Shown: positions 17,872 through 27,141, numbered from the stretch's first letter. The stretch: DNA of 64,000 nucleotides from Sphingomonas glaciei (GCF_023380025.1 NZ_CP097253.1:2451001-2515000), one strand, 5' to 3'. Notes: generated from the sequence alone by a model not told the origin. Translations and numbers: made by a program.

Positions 17872-18706
17872 AATCTTCTTCGCCGGTCCGGGGATCGACC
17901 GGGCCGATGCGCTGCGGGGGCAGCCGGATCGGCTGGAGGCACTCGCCCGCTCTCCGCAGGCGCGCCAATTGGAGTGGGCGGATGGCCTGCCCCGGCTCGA
18001 TGGCGAAGGGCGGCTGTGCTGGGAGCAGGTGACCGATCCCGCGCTGTTCCTCGGCCTCGACGGGGATCGGCCGTGCTTCTCGCCGGTGGCGGCCGGGGGC
18101 GGCGACGTGCGGGCGCAGTTCGGGGCGCTGGCGCATCTGTCGGCGAGCGAGGCGCCCCTATTGGCCGCCGCGGTCAGCCTTGCTTCGTGGCATCGCCGGC
18201 ATCGCTTTTGCGCCAATTGCGGGGCCTCGAGCGCGATCGTCCGTGGCGGCTGGTCGCGCCAATGCGGGGCGTGCGGCGCCGAGCATTATCCGCGGGTCGA
18301 TCCGGTGGTGATCATGCTGGCCGAGTACGACGGCCGCGTCCTGCTCGGTCGGCAGCCGCGGTTTCCCCCACGGCGCTATTCGGCGCTGGCCGGGTTCGTT
18401 GAGGTGGGCGAGAGCCTGGAAGCGGCGGTGGCGCGCGAATTGCACGAGGAAGCCGGAGTGCGGGTGCACGGCGTGCGCTACGTGGCGAGCCAGCCGTGGC
18501 CGTTCCCCTCCTCGTTGATGATCGCCTGCCATGCCTTGAGCGAGCAGGACGCGCTGACGATCGACGAGACCGAGCTGGAGGACGCCCGCTGGTTCACCCG
18601 CGCCGAGGTCGAGGCGGCAATGGCGGGGGCGCCGGACGCCAGCTTCCTTGCTCCGCCGCCCTATGCGATCGCGCACAGCCTTCTTGCCTACTGGCTGGCC
18701 GCTTGA
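17840..18706 (+). CDS. nudC: NAD(+) diphosphatase
   Basis: The 288-residue Nudix hydrolase has a zinc ribbon at about 122-150 (FCANCG, then CGACG) and the Nudix box GFVEVGESLEAAVARELHEEAG. The family-specific SQPWPFPSS motif lies 17 residues later. NudC cleaves NAD(H) and can remove NAD caps from RNA. Its ATG lies 32 nt inside mutY, so translation is coupled. The downstream gap holds a short palindrome (CGCCCC/GGGGCG, 18718-18735) before the cytochrome gene. Confidence 0.93.
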   Translation: MQNGNRDLPPEIFFAGPGIDRADALRGQPDRLEALARSPQARQLEWADGLPRLDGEGRLCWEQVTDPALFLGLDGDRPCFSPVAAGGGDVRAQFGALAHLSASEAPLLAAAVSLASWHRRHRFCANCGASSAIVRGGWSRQCGACGAEHYPRVDPVVIMLAEYDGRVLLGRQPRFPPRRYSALAGFVEVGESLEAAVARELHEEAGVRVHGVRYVASQPWPFPSSLMIACHALSEQDALTIDETELEDARWFTRAEVEAAMAGAPDASFLAPPPYAIAHSLLAYWLAA

Positions 18707-18772
18707 AGAAGCGCCGCCGCCCCCTTAAAGGGGCGCCAGAATTCCCTCCGATCGGACGCAAAAAGACCTCTC

Positions 18773-19495
18773 ATGCAGGACAATAACAACACCATCGCCG
18801 GCTGGGTGCTGTTCGCCGGGATCGTCGCGCTGGGCGGCACCCTGGCTTCGGGCATCGTGTTCCATGGCGAGCGGCCGGAAACCATGGGCTATCCGATCGA
18901 GGGCGTGGTCGAGGAAGGCGCCGCCGGCGCTGAGGCCGAGGAGCCGATCGAATTCTACCTCGCCGGCGCCGACGTCGCCAAGGGCGCGGAAGTCTTCAAG
19001 AAGTGCCAGGCCTGCCACACGGTCGACCAGGGCGCGGCGAACGGCCTCGGTCCCAACCTGTGGGGCACTTATGGCAAGCCGCACGGCCACGTTCCGGGCT
19101 TCGCTTATTCGGACGCGCTGAAGGGCGTGCCGGGGGTGTGGGACTGGAAGAGCATGAACGAGTGGCTCACCAACCCGAAGAAATATGCGCCGGGCACCAA
19201 GATGACCTTTGCCGGCCTCAGCAACCCGCAGGACCGCGCCAATGTGATGGCCTTCCTCAATTCCAAGAGCCCTGCGCCGCTGCCGCTGCCGGCCGCTCCG
19301 GTCGCCTCGACCGCGGGTGCCGCGGGCGACAAGGCGGCGTCCGAAGCCGACGATGCCGGCGCTCAGAAGGCCGAGAACGAGCCGGTGCTGACCGAGCAGG
19401 AAGCTCAGAAGGGCGGCATGGCCAACGTCCGCGGCGAGGGTGCTTCCAAGGTGACGGCGGGTGGGACCACCACCAGCCCTGCTCCCAAGCAGTAA
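18773..19495 (+). CDS. membrane-anchored cytochrome c family protein
   Basis: The 240-residue protein has an uncleaved N-terminal anchor (TIAGWVLFAGIVALGGTLASG). A class I cytochrome c domain spans about 62-163, with heme motif CQACH, NGLGPNLWG and the axial methionine in GTKMTFAGL. A low-complexity Ala/Pro/Glu/Lys tail of about 75 residues follows. It resembles CycM-type cytochromes that carry electrons from the bc1 complex to terminal oxidase while tethered to the inner membrane. The long acidic-basic tail is an unusual addition. A strong terminator follows. Confidence 0.9.
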   Translation: MQDNNNTIAGWVLFAGIVALGGTLASGIVFHGERPETMGYPIEGVVEEGAAGAEAEEPIEFYLAGADVAKGAEVFKKCQACHTVDQGAANGLGPNLWGTYGKPHGHVPGFAYSDALKGVPGVWDWKSMNEWLTNPKKYAPGTKMTFAGLSNPQDRANVMAFLNSKSPAPLPLPAAPVASTAGAAGDKAASEADDAGAQKAENEPVLTEQEAQKGGMANVRGEGASKVTAGGTTTSPAPKQ

Positions 19496-19513
19496 GCAGC
19501 AGACACTCCGAAC

Positions 19514-19546
19514 AAGGGGCTCCGGCGACAAACCGGAGCCCCTTTT
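19514..19546 (+). terminator. intrinsic terminator of the cytochrome c gene
   Basis: AGGGGCTCCGG (19515-19525) pairs with CCGGAGCCCCT (19533-19543) around the loop CGACAAA and is followed by TTTT. It separates the cytochrome gene from the convergent LOG-family gene. Confidence 0.85.
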
Positions 19547-19555
19547 CGTTGGGGC

Positions 19556-20437
19556 CTATTCGGCTGCGGCCTTGGCCTCTTCCTTGGCATAGTAGTCGCA
19601 GACGTGGCCCCAGCCTTCCTCGGCGGTTTCGCACCAGGTGAGGAGGTCGAGGTCGCGTTCGGAAATGACGCCCTCCTCGACCAGCGCCGGGAAGTTCACC
19701 ACCCGCTCCCAGAACTCGCGTCCGTAGAGGAGGATGGGGAGCGGCCGGACCTTGCCGGTCTGGATCAGGGTCAGCAGTTCGAACATCTCATCGAAGGTGC
19801 CGAACCCACCCGGGAACACCGCCACCGCGCGGGCGCGGAGCAGGAAGTGCATCTTCCTGAGGGCGAAATAGTGGAATTGGAAGCTCAGCGACGGGGTGAC
19901 ATAGGGGTTGGGCAGCTGCTCGTGCGGAAGCACGATGTTGAGGCCGATGCTCTCCGCGCCAACATCCTGCGCCCCGCGATTGGCGGCTTCCATGAAGGAG
20001 GGACCACCGCCCGAGCAAACCACGAAGTGACGCTGCCCGTCCTCGTCGCGGTCGGTCTTGCTGACCAGCTGGGCGAGTTCGCGCGCCACATCATAGTAAC
20101 GCGACTTGGCGACCAGCCGCTCGGCGATCACCCGTTCCTTGTCGGTGCGGGCGGCGGCGAGCAGGGCCTGGGCCTTGACCGGTTCGGGCACGCGGGCCGA
20201 GCCGTAGAAGACGAAGGTCGAACCGATCTTCTGCTCGTCGAGGAACAGCTCGGGCTTCAGCAGCTCGAGCTGGAAGCGCACGGGCCTGAGGTCCGGGCGG
20301 AGCAGGAAGTCCTTGTCCTGGAAGGCGAGGTCGTAGGCCGCATGCTCGGTCTGCGGGCTGGACGGGATGTGCTTGGCAGCTTCGGCGTCGACCTTGGCGT
20401 CGGGAAAGATGCGCTTGGGGGGTACTGGATCAGTCAT
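19556..20437 (-). CDS. LOG family protein (TIGR00730-like nucleotide phosphoribohydrolase)
   Basis: The 293-residue Rossmann-like protein has the LOG signature PGGFGTFDEMFE near residue 207 and VVCSGGGPSFMEAANRGA near 143. Studied LOG proteins cut nucleoside 5'-monophosphates to base and ribose 5-phosphate, and in plants and some bacteria this yields cytokinins. The roughly 60-residue N-terminal extension and larger size place it with the longer bacterial subgroup, where the substrate is less certain. It stands alone between a terminator and a 137-nt gap shared with prfC, its divergent neighbour. Confidence 0.85.
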   Translation of the reverse strand: MTDPVPPKRIFPDAKVDAEAAKHIPSSPQTEHAAYDLAFQDKDFLLRPDLRPVRFQLELLKPELFLDEQKIGSTFVFYGSARVPEPVKAQALLAAARTDKERVIAERLVAKSRYYDVARELAQLVSKTDRDEDGQRHFVVCSGGGPSFMEAANRGAQDVGAESIGLNIVLPHEQLPNPYVTPSLSFQFHYFALRKMHFLLRARAVAVFPGGFGTFDEMFELLTLIQTGKVRPLPILLYGREFWERVVNFPALVEEGVISERDLDLLTWCETAEEGWGHVCDYYAKEEAKAAAE

Positions 20438-20574
20438 AAGCGGCCGCGCTTAGCCGAGGTGGCGGGGTTTCCCAAGGGGTCGCTGTGGCACGGCCCTTCG
20501 TTTCGCGGGACACTTGCACTAAATGGCCGCAAACAGAATCACCCGGCCCTGGCGGACCGGGCAGGAGCGCTTTC

Positions 20575-22200
20575 TTGAATCTTGAGACCAACTCCCTCGG
20601 CGACGCCGTTCGCGGCGGCGATACTGCCTTCAGCGCGCTGGAGCGGCGGACCTTTGCCATCATCTCGCACCCGGACGCCGGCAAGACCACGCTGACCGAA
20701 AGCCTGCTTCATGCCGCCGGCGCGGTGCACGAAGCGGGCGAGGTCAAGGCGCGCGGCGACCGGCGGCGGGCGCGGTCGGACTGGATGAAGATCGAGCAGC
20801 AGCGCGGCATCTCGGTCACCAGCTCGGTCATGACCTTCCAGCGCGGCGACATCCTGTTCAACCTGCTCGACACCCCGGGGCACCAGGACTTCAGCGAAGA
20901 CACCTACCGCACGCTGACGGCGGTGGATTGCGCGATCATGGTGATCGACGCCGCCAAGGGGATCGAGCCGCAGACCCACAAATTGTTCGAGGTCTGCCGC
21001 ATCCGCAACGTGCCGATCATCACCTTCGTCAACAAGGTCGACCGCGAGGGGCTGAGCCCGTTCGTGCTGCTCGACGAGATCGCCGAGGTGCTGCAGCTGG
21101 ACGTGTCCCCACAGAACTGGCCGACCGGGATCGGCGGGCTGTTTCATGGGCTGTACGACCTGCGCCGGTCGCAACTGCTGGTCGCCGACCGCAGCGACGG
21201 CGTGGTGCCGGGACGCTGGGTCGAAGCGGCGGGGACCGACGATCCAGCGCTGGCCGACGTCATTCCGGCCGACGCGGCGGCGAGCCTGGCCGAGGATGGC
21301 GGGCTGGCGATGGCCTCCTATCCCGAGTTCGACCTTGCCGCGTTCCGGGCCGGCGATCTGACCCCGGTGATCTTCGGCAGCGCCTTGCGCGGGTTCGGGA
21401 TCGAGCAATTGCTCGACGTCCTCGCGGACGACGGGCCGCCGCCGCAGCCGCAACCGGCCCGCCCCGCTCCGGTCGGCCCGGACGAGCCGCGGCTGACCGG
21501 CTTCGTATTCAAGGTTCAGGCCAACATGGACCCCAATCACCGCGACCGGGTGGCGTTCGTGCGCATCTGCTCGGGCAAGCTGACCCGCGGCATGAAGGTG
21601 CTGAACAGCCGCGGCGGCAAGGCGCTGGCGCTGCACAATCCGATCACCTTCTTCGCGCGCGACCGCGAACTGGCGCATGGCGCGGTGGCGGGCGACATCG
21701 TCGGCATTCCCAACCACGGCACCCTGCGGGTCGGTGACACGCTGACCGAGAAGGGCGACGTGGTGTTCACCGGCCTGCCCGACTTCGCGCCCGAAATCCT
21801 GCGCCGGGTGCGGCTGGGCGATCCATTGAAGGTCAAGCAGATGCGGCGCGGGCTGGCCGATTTGGCCGAAGAGGGCGTGATCCGCTTGTTCAAGCCGGCG
21901 ATGGGATCGGCCTGGATCGTCGGCGTGATTGGCGAACTGCAATTGGACGTGCTGCAGACCAGGCTGGAGCAGGAATATGGTGCGCGGCTGGAATTCGAGC
22001 CCTCGCCTTACGAGGTCGCACGGTGGGTTCGGGCGGACGATCCGGCCGAGCTCAAGAAGCTGACCGAAGCGCTGCGGTCGAACATGGCCGAGGACCAAGA
22101 CGGGGTGCCGGTGCTGCTGATGCGCAATGCGTGGGAGCATGGGCGGTTCGAGCAGGAATGGCCGGCGATCACCTTCAGCGCGGTGCGCGAGCGCAGCTGA
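20575..22200 (+). CDS. prfC: peptide chain release factor 3
   Basis: The 541-residue translational GTPase recycles RF1/RF2. G-domain motifs are HPDAGKTTLTE (G1), the effector region RGISVTSSVM, DTPGHQDFSEDT (G3) and NKVDREG (G4). The C-terminal domains are of EF-G type and end near FEQEWPAITF. The start is TTG 20575, preceded by AGGAG (20563-20567) with 7-nt spacing. The open frame continues upstream without an ATG that has a ribosome site. The length agrees with known RF3 (~530). Confidence 0.93.
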   Translation: MNLETNSLGDAVRGGDTAFSALERRTFAIISHPDAGKTTLTESLLHAAGAVHEAGEVKARGDRRRARSDWMKIEQQRGISVTSSVMTFQRGDILFNLLDTPGHQDFSEDTYRTLTAVDCAIMVIDAAKGIEPQTHKLFEVCRIRNVPIITFVNKVDREGLSPFVLLDEIAEVLQLDVSPQNWPTGIGGLFHGLYDLRRSQLLVADRSDGVVPGRWVEAAGTDDPALADVIPADAAASLAEDGGLAMASYPEFDLAAFRAGDLTPVIFGSALRGFGIEQLLDVLADDGPPPQPQPARPAPVGPDEPRLTGFVFKVQANMDPNHRDRVAFVRICSGKLTRGMKVLNSRGGKALALHNPITFFARDRELAHGAVAGDIVGIPNHGTLRVGDTLTEKGDVVFTGLPDFAPEILRRVRLGDPLKVKQMRRGLADLAEEGVIRLFKPAMGSAWIVGVIGELQLDVLQTRLEQEYGARLEFEPSPYEVARWVRADDPAELKKLTEALRSNMAEDQDGVPVLLMRNAWEHGRFEQEWPAITFSAVRERS

Positions 22201-22264
22201 TCGAAGGGCGGTAGCCGGAACCAAAGGGCGTCGTGGCCGCTCCTCCTTCCAAAGGAGAACAATC

Positions 22265-22354
22265 ATGCTGCGACGCCTGTTGATGACCTTTGGTCTTAGC
22301 TACCTCATGAAGCGCCTTGCCGGGGGCCGCCGTCCCGGCGTCCGCCGCTACTAG
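22265..22354 (+). CDS. small basic peptide of 29 residues
   Basis: The short frame MLRRLLMTFGLSY ends in an Arg/Gly-rich tail (GGRRPGVRRY). An AAGGAGA ribosome site stands about 6 nt before the ATG, and a very stable hairpin follows the stop. The hydrophobic start with a basic tail suggests a membrane-surface peptide. I do not recognise a family. The site and codon pattern support translation, but the size keeps this tentative. A weak EcfG-like sequence (GGAAC-N16-CGCT, 22217-22241) lies upstream. Confidence 0.5.
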   Translation: MLRRLLMTFGLSYLMKRLAGGRRPGVRRY

Positions 22355-22366
22355 AAAGACATCATG

Positions 22367-22413
22367 ACTCCCGGCGCAGCCATGGCACTGCGCCGGGAGT
22401 AGCGTTCGGTTTT
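22367..22413 (+). terminator. long hairpin with T-rich tail after the small peptide gene
   Basis: ACTCCCGGCGCAG (22367-22379) and CTGCGCCGGGAGT (22388-22400) are perfect 13-nt reverse complements around an 8-nt loop, followed by AGCGTTCGGTTTT. It is a likely terminator for prfC and the small peptide gene. Confidence 0.7.
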
Positions 22414-22430
22414 GACCGCAGGAGAGCCGG

Positions 22431-23180
22431 GTGCGGTTCATGGATTTGAGTTCATGGCACGGCATCCTGGTTTCGATCGGCGGCCTTGCGCTGGTGACGC
22501 TGATCGGGGTCGGCATCCGCCTGCTGGTGATGATGACCATCCAGCAGCGCCGCGAGCGGATGAACCGCCAAATCAATGAGCGACTGCGGACGTTGATCGC
22601 GGCTTATCGAACGCTGGGTGGCTCCTTTACCGGGGACCTGGCGGTCGATCCGGCGCACCTGCGCGATCTTCGTGGACCGCCAATTGATGCCGACGGCGAT
22701 GGCGTGCCCGACCGCGCGGTGGACCTGTCTCCGGAAGCGCTGGGTTCGGATCGATCCCGCCGGATCCGCGACGCGGTCGAGGCAGCGCTGGCCGACATCC
22801 TGCTGCTGGGCACCGACGAGCATGTCCGGCTGGCCGAGCGCGCCGCGAGCGAGCTGGTGGCGGGGCGCAAGGTACATACCCACGAACTGGTGGTGGCGCT
22901 GCGCGACTATGTCCGCGAGGCGCTGCAGCTCGATCCCATCCCGAGCGACGTCGCGAAGTCGATTCCGTTCCAAGGTCCGACGCGCCCGGCGAGCGGCGGA
23001 GGTGGCGGCAAGGGCCGGGGCGGCGGTGACGGCGAGCGCGGCGGCGGTGGTGGTGGCCGTGGCGGCGGTGGCGGCGGCATGGGCATGGGCGGAGGCATGG
23101 CCGCGGGCAGGATCGGCCTCGGGGTCGGCGCCGGCGCGGTGGCCGAGAGCGACGGCGAGGAGCGCCCGTCCGGTTCCTAA
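22431..23180 (+). CDS. hypothetical membrane-anchored Gly-rich protein
   Basis: The 249-residue protein has one membrane helix near residues 11-33 (ILVSIGGLALVTLIGVGIRLLV). A cytoplasmic helical region with an acidic DADGDGVPD loop (about 84-92) resembles a calcium-binding loop. Then comes a helical domain at about 100-180 and a tail of about 50 residues made almost only of Gly, with Arg, Lys and Met. The start is GTG 22431 because AGGAG at 22420-22424 precedes it, and an ATG three codons later is the alternative. No family is recognised. It may share a transcript with the next gene, 29 nt away. Confidence 0.7.
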   Translation: MRFMDLSSWHGILVSIGGLALVTLIGVGIRLLVMMTIQQRRERMNRQINERLRTLIAAYRTLGGSFTGDLAVDPAHLRDLRGPPIDADGDGVPDRAVDLSPEALGSDRSRRIRDAVEAALADILLLGTDEHVRLAERAASELVAGRKVHTHELVVALRDYVREALQLDPIPSDVAKSIPFQGPTRPASGGGGGKGRGGGDGERGGGGGGRGGGGGGMGMGGGMAAGRIGLGVGAGAVAESDGEERPSGS

Positions 23181-23209
23181 GTCGGACCGCATCGGCTAGT
23201 CCGGGGGGC

Positions 23210-24400
23210 ATGGGGCTGGGGACCAATGGGCGGCTGACGCGAGCCAACAATATCGCCGATATGCGGCGGCTGGCGCAGCGGGCGCTGCCGCGGCCGATCT
23301 TCGATTATATCGACGGCGGTGCCGACGATGAGGTGAGCCTGGCCCGGAACAGTGCGGCGTTCGGCGGCTACGAGATTGTGCCCGACGTGCTGACTGACGT
23401 GTCGCGGATCGAAACCGCGACGACCCTGTTCGGGCAAGCAGTCGCTGCGCCGCTGATGCTGGCGCCGACCGGTTTGACCCGGATGTTCCATGATCAGGCC
23501 GAACTGCCGGTGGCGCGGGCGGCCGCACGGCATGGGCTGCTCTACAGCCTGTCGACGCTCGGGACCACGCGGCTGGAGGCGCTGGCGGAGGCGTTCGGCG
23601 GGCCAAAGGTCTTCCAGATTTACATCTTCAAGGATCGCGGGCTGACTGCCGAGTTCGTCGCGCGGTGCAAGGCGGCGGGCTTCCACGGGCTGGCGCTGAC
23701 CGTCGACACGCCGGTGGCGGGCAATCGCGAGCGCGACCGGTTCAACGGACTGTCGCTGCCGCCGCGGCTGACATTCAAGTCCTTCCTGAGCTTCGCCGCG
23801 CATCCGGGCTGGTCGCTTCCGGCGCTGCGTGGGTCGAAGTTCGATTTCGCCAATGTCAGCCACAAGGTGGACGTGCTGGCGGGCGGGCCGATGAGCCTGT
23901 TCGACTATATTGGCGGGCAGTTCGACCGGAGCCTGACGTGGAAGGACGTCGAGTGGCTGGCGGACCAATGGGGCGGGCCGCTGGCGATCAAGGGGCTGAT
24001 GACGCCCGAGGATGCCAGGCGCGCGATCGCGTCCGGGGCGAGCGGAGTGATGGTGTCGAACCATGGCGGCCGCCAATTGGACGGGGCGCCGGCGCCGATC
24101 GACCAGATTGCGGCGGTGCGCGATGCGCTGGGCGATGGCCCCGAGGTCATCTGCGACGGCGGCATCCGGCGCGGGTCGGACGTGGTCAAGGCGCTGGCGC
24201 TGGGCGCCACCGGCTGCTCGATCGGGCGGCCCTACCTCTACGGCCTGGCGGCGGGCGGGGAGGCGGGCGTGGACCGGGCGCTGACCCTGCTGCGCGAGGA
24301 GTTCGAGCGGACGCTAGCGCTGGCGGGCGTCAACGACATCGGTCGCCTCGCCCGCCGGCACGTGCGTCCGCTGCTCAGTAGACCCGCGCCTTGGGCTTGA
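23210..24400 (+). CDS. FMN-dependent alpha-hydroxy-acid oxidizing protein (LldD/glycolate oxidase family)
   Basis: The 396-residue TIM-barrel flavoenzyme has [17 protein letters not shown] at the N-terminus, [11 protein letters not shown], and the catalytic and FMN-binding [13 protein letters not shown] (active-site His, about residue 284). [19 protein letters not shown] binds phosphate near the C-terminus. Family members oxidise L-lactate, glycolate or mandelate, and sequence alone does not decide which. Its 3' end overlaps the convergent sdhA gene by 26 nt. Confidence 0.9.
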   Translation: MGLGTNGRLTRANNIADMRRLAQRALPRPIFDYIDGGADDEVSLARNSAAFGGYEIVPDVLTDVSRIETATTLFGQAVAAPLMLAPTGLTRMFHDQAELPVARAAARHGLLYSLSTLGTTRLEALAEAFGGPKVFQIYIFKDRGLTAEFVARCKAAGFHGLALTVDTPVAGNRERDRFNGLSLPPRLTFKSFLSFAAHPGWSLPALRGSKFDFANVSHKVDVLAGGPMSLFDYIGGQFDRSLTWKDVEWLADQWGGPLAIKGLMTPEDARRAIASGASGVMVSNHGGRQLDGAPAPIDQIAAVRDALGDGPEVICDGGIRRGSDVVKALALGATGCSIGRPYLYGLAAGGEAGVDRALTLLREEFERTLALAGVNDIGRLARRHVRPLLSRPAPWA

Positions 24401-26177
24401 TGTAGCCGACTTCGTCGGTGAGCGTGTAGTCGTGGACCGGGCGGTAATCGATGCGGACGTTGCCGCCGGTGCCGCCCCAGCCTTCGAACCAGGCGATGGT
24501 GTGCCTCATCCAGCCGGCGTCGTCGCGGTTAGGATAATCCTCGTGCATGTGCGCGCCACGGCTTTCCTTGCGGTTGGCGGCGCTGTGCATGGTGACGACG
24601 GCCTGGCTGAGCATGTTGTCGAGCTCCATCGTCTCGACCAGATCGGTGTTCCAGATCAGGCTGCGGTCGGTGACCTTGATGTCCTGGAGACCGCGGTAGA
24701 TGGCGTCGATCTTGCCGACGCCTTCGTCGAGCGTGCGTTCGGTGCGGAACACCGCGCAATCGGCCTGCATGGTGCGCTGCATGTCGTTGCGTAGCTTGGC
24801 GGTCGGCGTGTCACCGTCGGCGTTGCGGAACTTGTCGAGGCGGGCGAGGGCGATGTCGGCGCTGTCGGTCGGAAGCATCGGCTGCGCGGCGCTGGGCTTG
24901 AGGATTTCGCCGAGGCGCAGGCCGGCGGCGCGGCCGAACACGACGAGGTCGATCAGGCTGTTGGAGCCGAGGCGGTTGGCGCCGTGGACGCTGACGCAGG
25001 CCGCTTCGCCGACCGCGAACAGGCCGGGGACGACGCTGTCGGGCTCGCCATTCTTCAGGGTGACGACTTCGCCGTGATAGTTGGTCGGGATGCCGCCCAT
25101 ATTGTAGTGGACGGTCGGCGTGACCGGGATCGGCTCGCGTGTCATGTCGACGCCGGCGAAGATCTTGGCGGTCTCGGTGATGCCGGGGAGGCGTTCGGCC
25201 AGGATCTTGGGATCGATGTGGTCGAGGTGGAGGAAGATGTGGTCCTTCTCCTTGCCGACGCCGCGGCCTTCGCGGATTTCCATCGCCATCGAGCGCGACA
25301 CGACGTCGCGGCTGGCGAGGTCCTTGGCGCTCGGGGCGTAGCGTTCCATGAAGCGCTCACCGGCGGAGTTGGTGAGATAACCGCCCTCGCCGCGCGCGCC
25401 CTCGGTGATGAGGACGCCGGCGCCGTAGATGCCGGTCGGGTGGAACTGGACGAATTCCATGTCCTGCAAAGGCAGGCCGGCGCGGAGCACCATCGCATTG
25501 CCGTCGCCGGTGCAGGTGTGGGCCGAGGTGGCGGAAAAATAGCAGCGGCCGTAGCCGCCGGTCGCCAGCACCACCGACTGGGCGCGGAAGCGGTGGATCG
25601 AGCCGTCTTCCATGCACAGTGCGAGCAGCCCGCGGCATTCGCCGTCGACCATGATCAGGTCGAGCGCGAAATATTCGACGAAGAAGTCGGCGTCGTAGCG
25701 CAGGCTCTGCTGGTACAAGGTGTGCAGCATCGCATGGCCGGTGCGGTCGGCGGCAGCGCAGGTGCGCTGGGCGGCGGGGCCCTCGCCCATGTTCTGGGTC
25801 ATACCGCCGAACGCGCGCTGGTAGATCTTGCCTTCGTCGGTGCGGCTGAACGGCAGGCCGGCGTGCTCGAGCTCGTAGACCGCCGCCGGGGCTTCGCGGC
25901 AGAGATATTCGATCGCGTCCTGGTCGCCGAGCCAGTCGGAGCCCTTGACGGTGTCGTACATGTGCCAGGTCCAATGGTCCGGGCCCATGTTGCCGAGGCT
26001 GGCGGCGATCCCGCCCTGTGCCGCAACGGTGTGGCTGCGGGTGGGAAAGACCTTCGTGACGCAGGCGGTCTTCAGGCCCTTTTCGGCCGCGCCCATGGTG
26101 GCGCGCAGGCCCGCGCCGCCGGCGCCGACGACAACGACGTCATAGACATGATCGATGATCTGGTAGGCGGCACTCAT
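24375..26177 (-). CDS. sdhA: succinate dehydrogenase flavoprotein subunit
   Basis: The 600-residue protein binds FAD covalently and oxidises succinate at the inner membrane. Motifs are the FAD fold [19 protein letters not shown], the flavin-linking His in [14 protein letters not shown], the catalytic region with [14 protein letters not shown], and [21 protein letters not shown]. It lies 6 nt after sdhD on the same strand. The iron-sulfur subunit gene, usually next, is absent: the neighbour is a convergent oxidase gene that overlaps sdhA. Confidence 0.97.
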   Translation of the reverse strand: MSAAYQIIDHVYDVVVVGAGGAGLRATMGAAEKGLKTACVTKVFPTRSHTVAAQGGIAASLGNMGPDHWTWHMYDTVKGSDWLGDQDAIEYLCREAPAAVYELEHAGLPFSRTDEGKIYQRAFGGMTQNMGEGPAAQRTCAAADRTGHAMLHTLYQQSLRYDADFFVEYFALDLIMVDGECRGLLALCMEDGSIHRFRAQSVVLATGGYGRCYFSATSAHTCTGDGNAMVLRAGLPLQDMEFVQFHPTGIYGAGVLITEGARGEGGYLTNSAGERFMERYAPSAKDLASRDVVSRSMAMEIREGRGVGKEKDHIFLHLDHIDPKILAERLPGITETAKIFAGVDMTREPIPVTPTVHYNMGGIPTNYHGEVVTLKNGEPDSVVPGLFAVGEAACVSVHGANRLGSNSLIDLVVFGRAAGLRLGEILKPSAAQPMLPTDSADIALARLDKFRNADGDTPTAKLRNDMQRTMQADCAVFRTERTLDEGVGKIDAIYRGLQDIKVTDRSLIWNTDLVETMELDNMLSQAVVTMHSAANRKESRGAHMHEDYPNRDDAGWMRHTIAWFEGWGGTGGNVRIDYRPVHDYTLTDEVGYIKPKARVY

Positions 26178-26183
26178 GGGGGA

Positions 26184-26609
26184 TCAGGCTCCGAACGCGA
26201 TGCGGGCGAGGGCGTACAGGGCGAGTGCCCCGGCCCCGACATGGAGGAACAGGCTGACGATGTGCCACGTCATGCGGCCGCCTTCGTCACCCTGGTAATC
26301 GTCGATCACCACCTTCACGCCCTCGAGGCTGTGCTCGAAGCAGAGGTAGGTGAACAGCGCCATCGGCACGAAGCCGAACGGGCCCGACAGCCAGGCGGCG
26401 AGGGTCGATTGGTCGAGGTCGGGGAGCAGCAGCAGCGAGACCAGGAACCAGGTGCCGAGCAGGAGCAGGGCGGCGCTCGACACGCGCTCCTTGATCCAAT
26501 GTTCGCCGCCGTGGCCGGCCGAGCCGAGGCCGCGGACCCGGCCGAGCGGGGTCTTGCCGTCGGGGATGGCGTTGCGCTCGTGGCTGCCCATCTGCTTCGG
26601 ACCGGTCAT
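26184..26609 (-). CDS. sdhD: succinate dehydrogenase membrane anchor subunit
   Basis: The 141-residue protein has three membrane helices (about 44-62, 74-96 and 115-136). The heme-ligand and DY motif region is CFEHSLEGVKVVIDDYQ, typical of SdhD. With SdhC it forms the heme b and quinone site of complex II. The N-terminal 40 residues are polar, as in alphaproteobacterial homologues. Its start overlaps the sdhC stop by 4 nt, which supports one operon sdhC-sdhD-sdhA. Confidence 0.92.
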   Translation of the reverse strand: MTGPKQMGSHERNAIPDGKTPLGRVRGLGSAGHGGEHWIKERVSSAALLLLGTWFLVSLLLLPDLDQSTLAAWLSGPFGFVPMALFTYLCFEHSLEGVKVVIDDYQGDEGGRMTWHIVSLFLHVGAGALALYALARIAFGA

Positions 26610-27016
26610 GCGCCCTTCCCCAGCAGGACGGCCCAGAACAGGGCGGTGAGCAGCACGGAGCCGATCATCGTCAGGTAGGCCATCGTCTTGTTGGTCCGCA
26701 GTTCAAAGCCGGCGCCGATGTCCATCACGAGGTGGCGGATGCCCGACAGCGTGTGTTGGAAAAAGGCCCAGCTCAGCGCAACCAGGCCGACCAGGATCAG
26801 CGGCACCGGGCCGAGCTTCCACCCGAGGAAGCCGGCGAAGGTCTCCCACCCCTGCGCGCCGCCGGACAGGGCCAGCAGGAACCAGGTCAGCAGGAACAGC
26901 CCGCCGACGCTGAGCGCGATGCCGGTGCTGCGATGAAGGATGGAGACCAGCATGTGCGGGCCCCAGCGCCAGATGGTCAGGTGGGGCGACATTGGCCTTG
27001 CAGTATTACGCGCCAT
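26606..27016 (-). CDS. sdhC: succinate dehydrogenase cytochrome b556 subunit
   Basis: The 136-residue membrane protein has three helices. It opens with the family signature RPMSPHLTIWRW and SILHRSTGIAL (quinone-site Ser/Arg). The heme-binding His lies in FFQHTLSGIRHLVMDIG. The start chosen is ATG 27016, and a TTG at 27040 would add eight residues without family support. The gene leads the sdh operon, and the 180 nt to the divergent chemotaxis receptor hold its promoter. Confidence 0.92.
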   Translation of the reverse strand: MARNTARPMSPHLTIWRWGPHMLVSILHRSTGIALSVGGLFLLTWFLLALSGGAQGWETFAGFLGWKLGPVPLILVGLVALSWAFFQHTLSGIRHLVMDIGAGFELRTNKTMAYLTMIGSVLLTALFWAVLLGKGA

Positions 27017-27124
27017 GAGACGGTCCGTTTGCTCCGGCAAAAAGGGCTGGAAGGAATGCGCTTTGCCCTAGGCGGCAGAGCGGTGAGAGGCAAGGCAGTC
27101 CAAAGGCCCCGCGACGGGCCCGGC

Positions 27125-27141
27125 CTAACCGCCTCTTAACC
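27125..27141 (+). promoter_or_regulatory. CtrA-like box
   Basis: CTAA-N7-TTAACC matches the CtrA recognition pattern TTAA-N7-TTAAC except for the first base. It stands 56 nt before the ATG of the chemotaxis receptor gene. CtrA commonly controls motility and chemotaxis genes in Alphaproteobacteria, and the CtrA antagonist sciP is in this window. Confidence 0.5.

Noticed and set aside
22217-22241. EcfG promoter of the 29-residue peptide
   Set aside because: GGAAC-N16-CGCT has a mismatch in the -10 element, so it is only mentioned and not listed.
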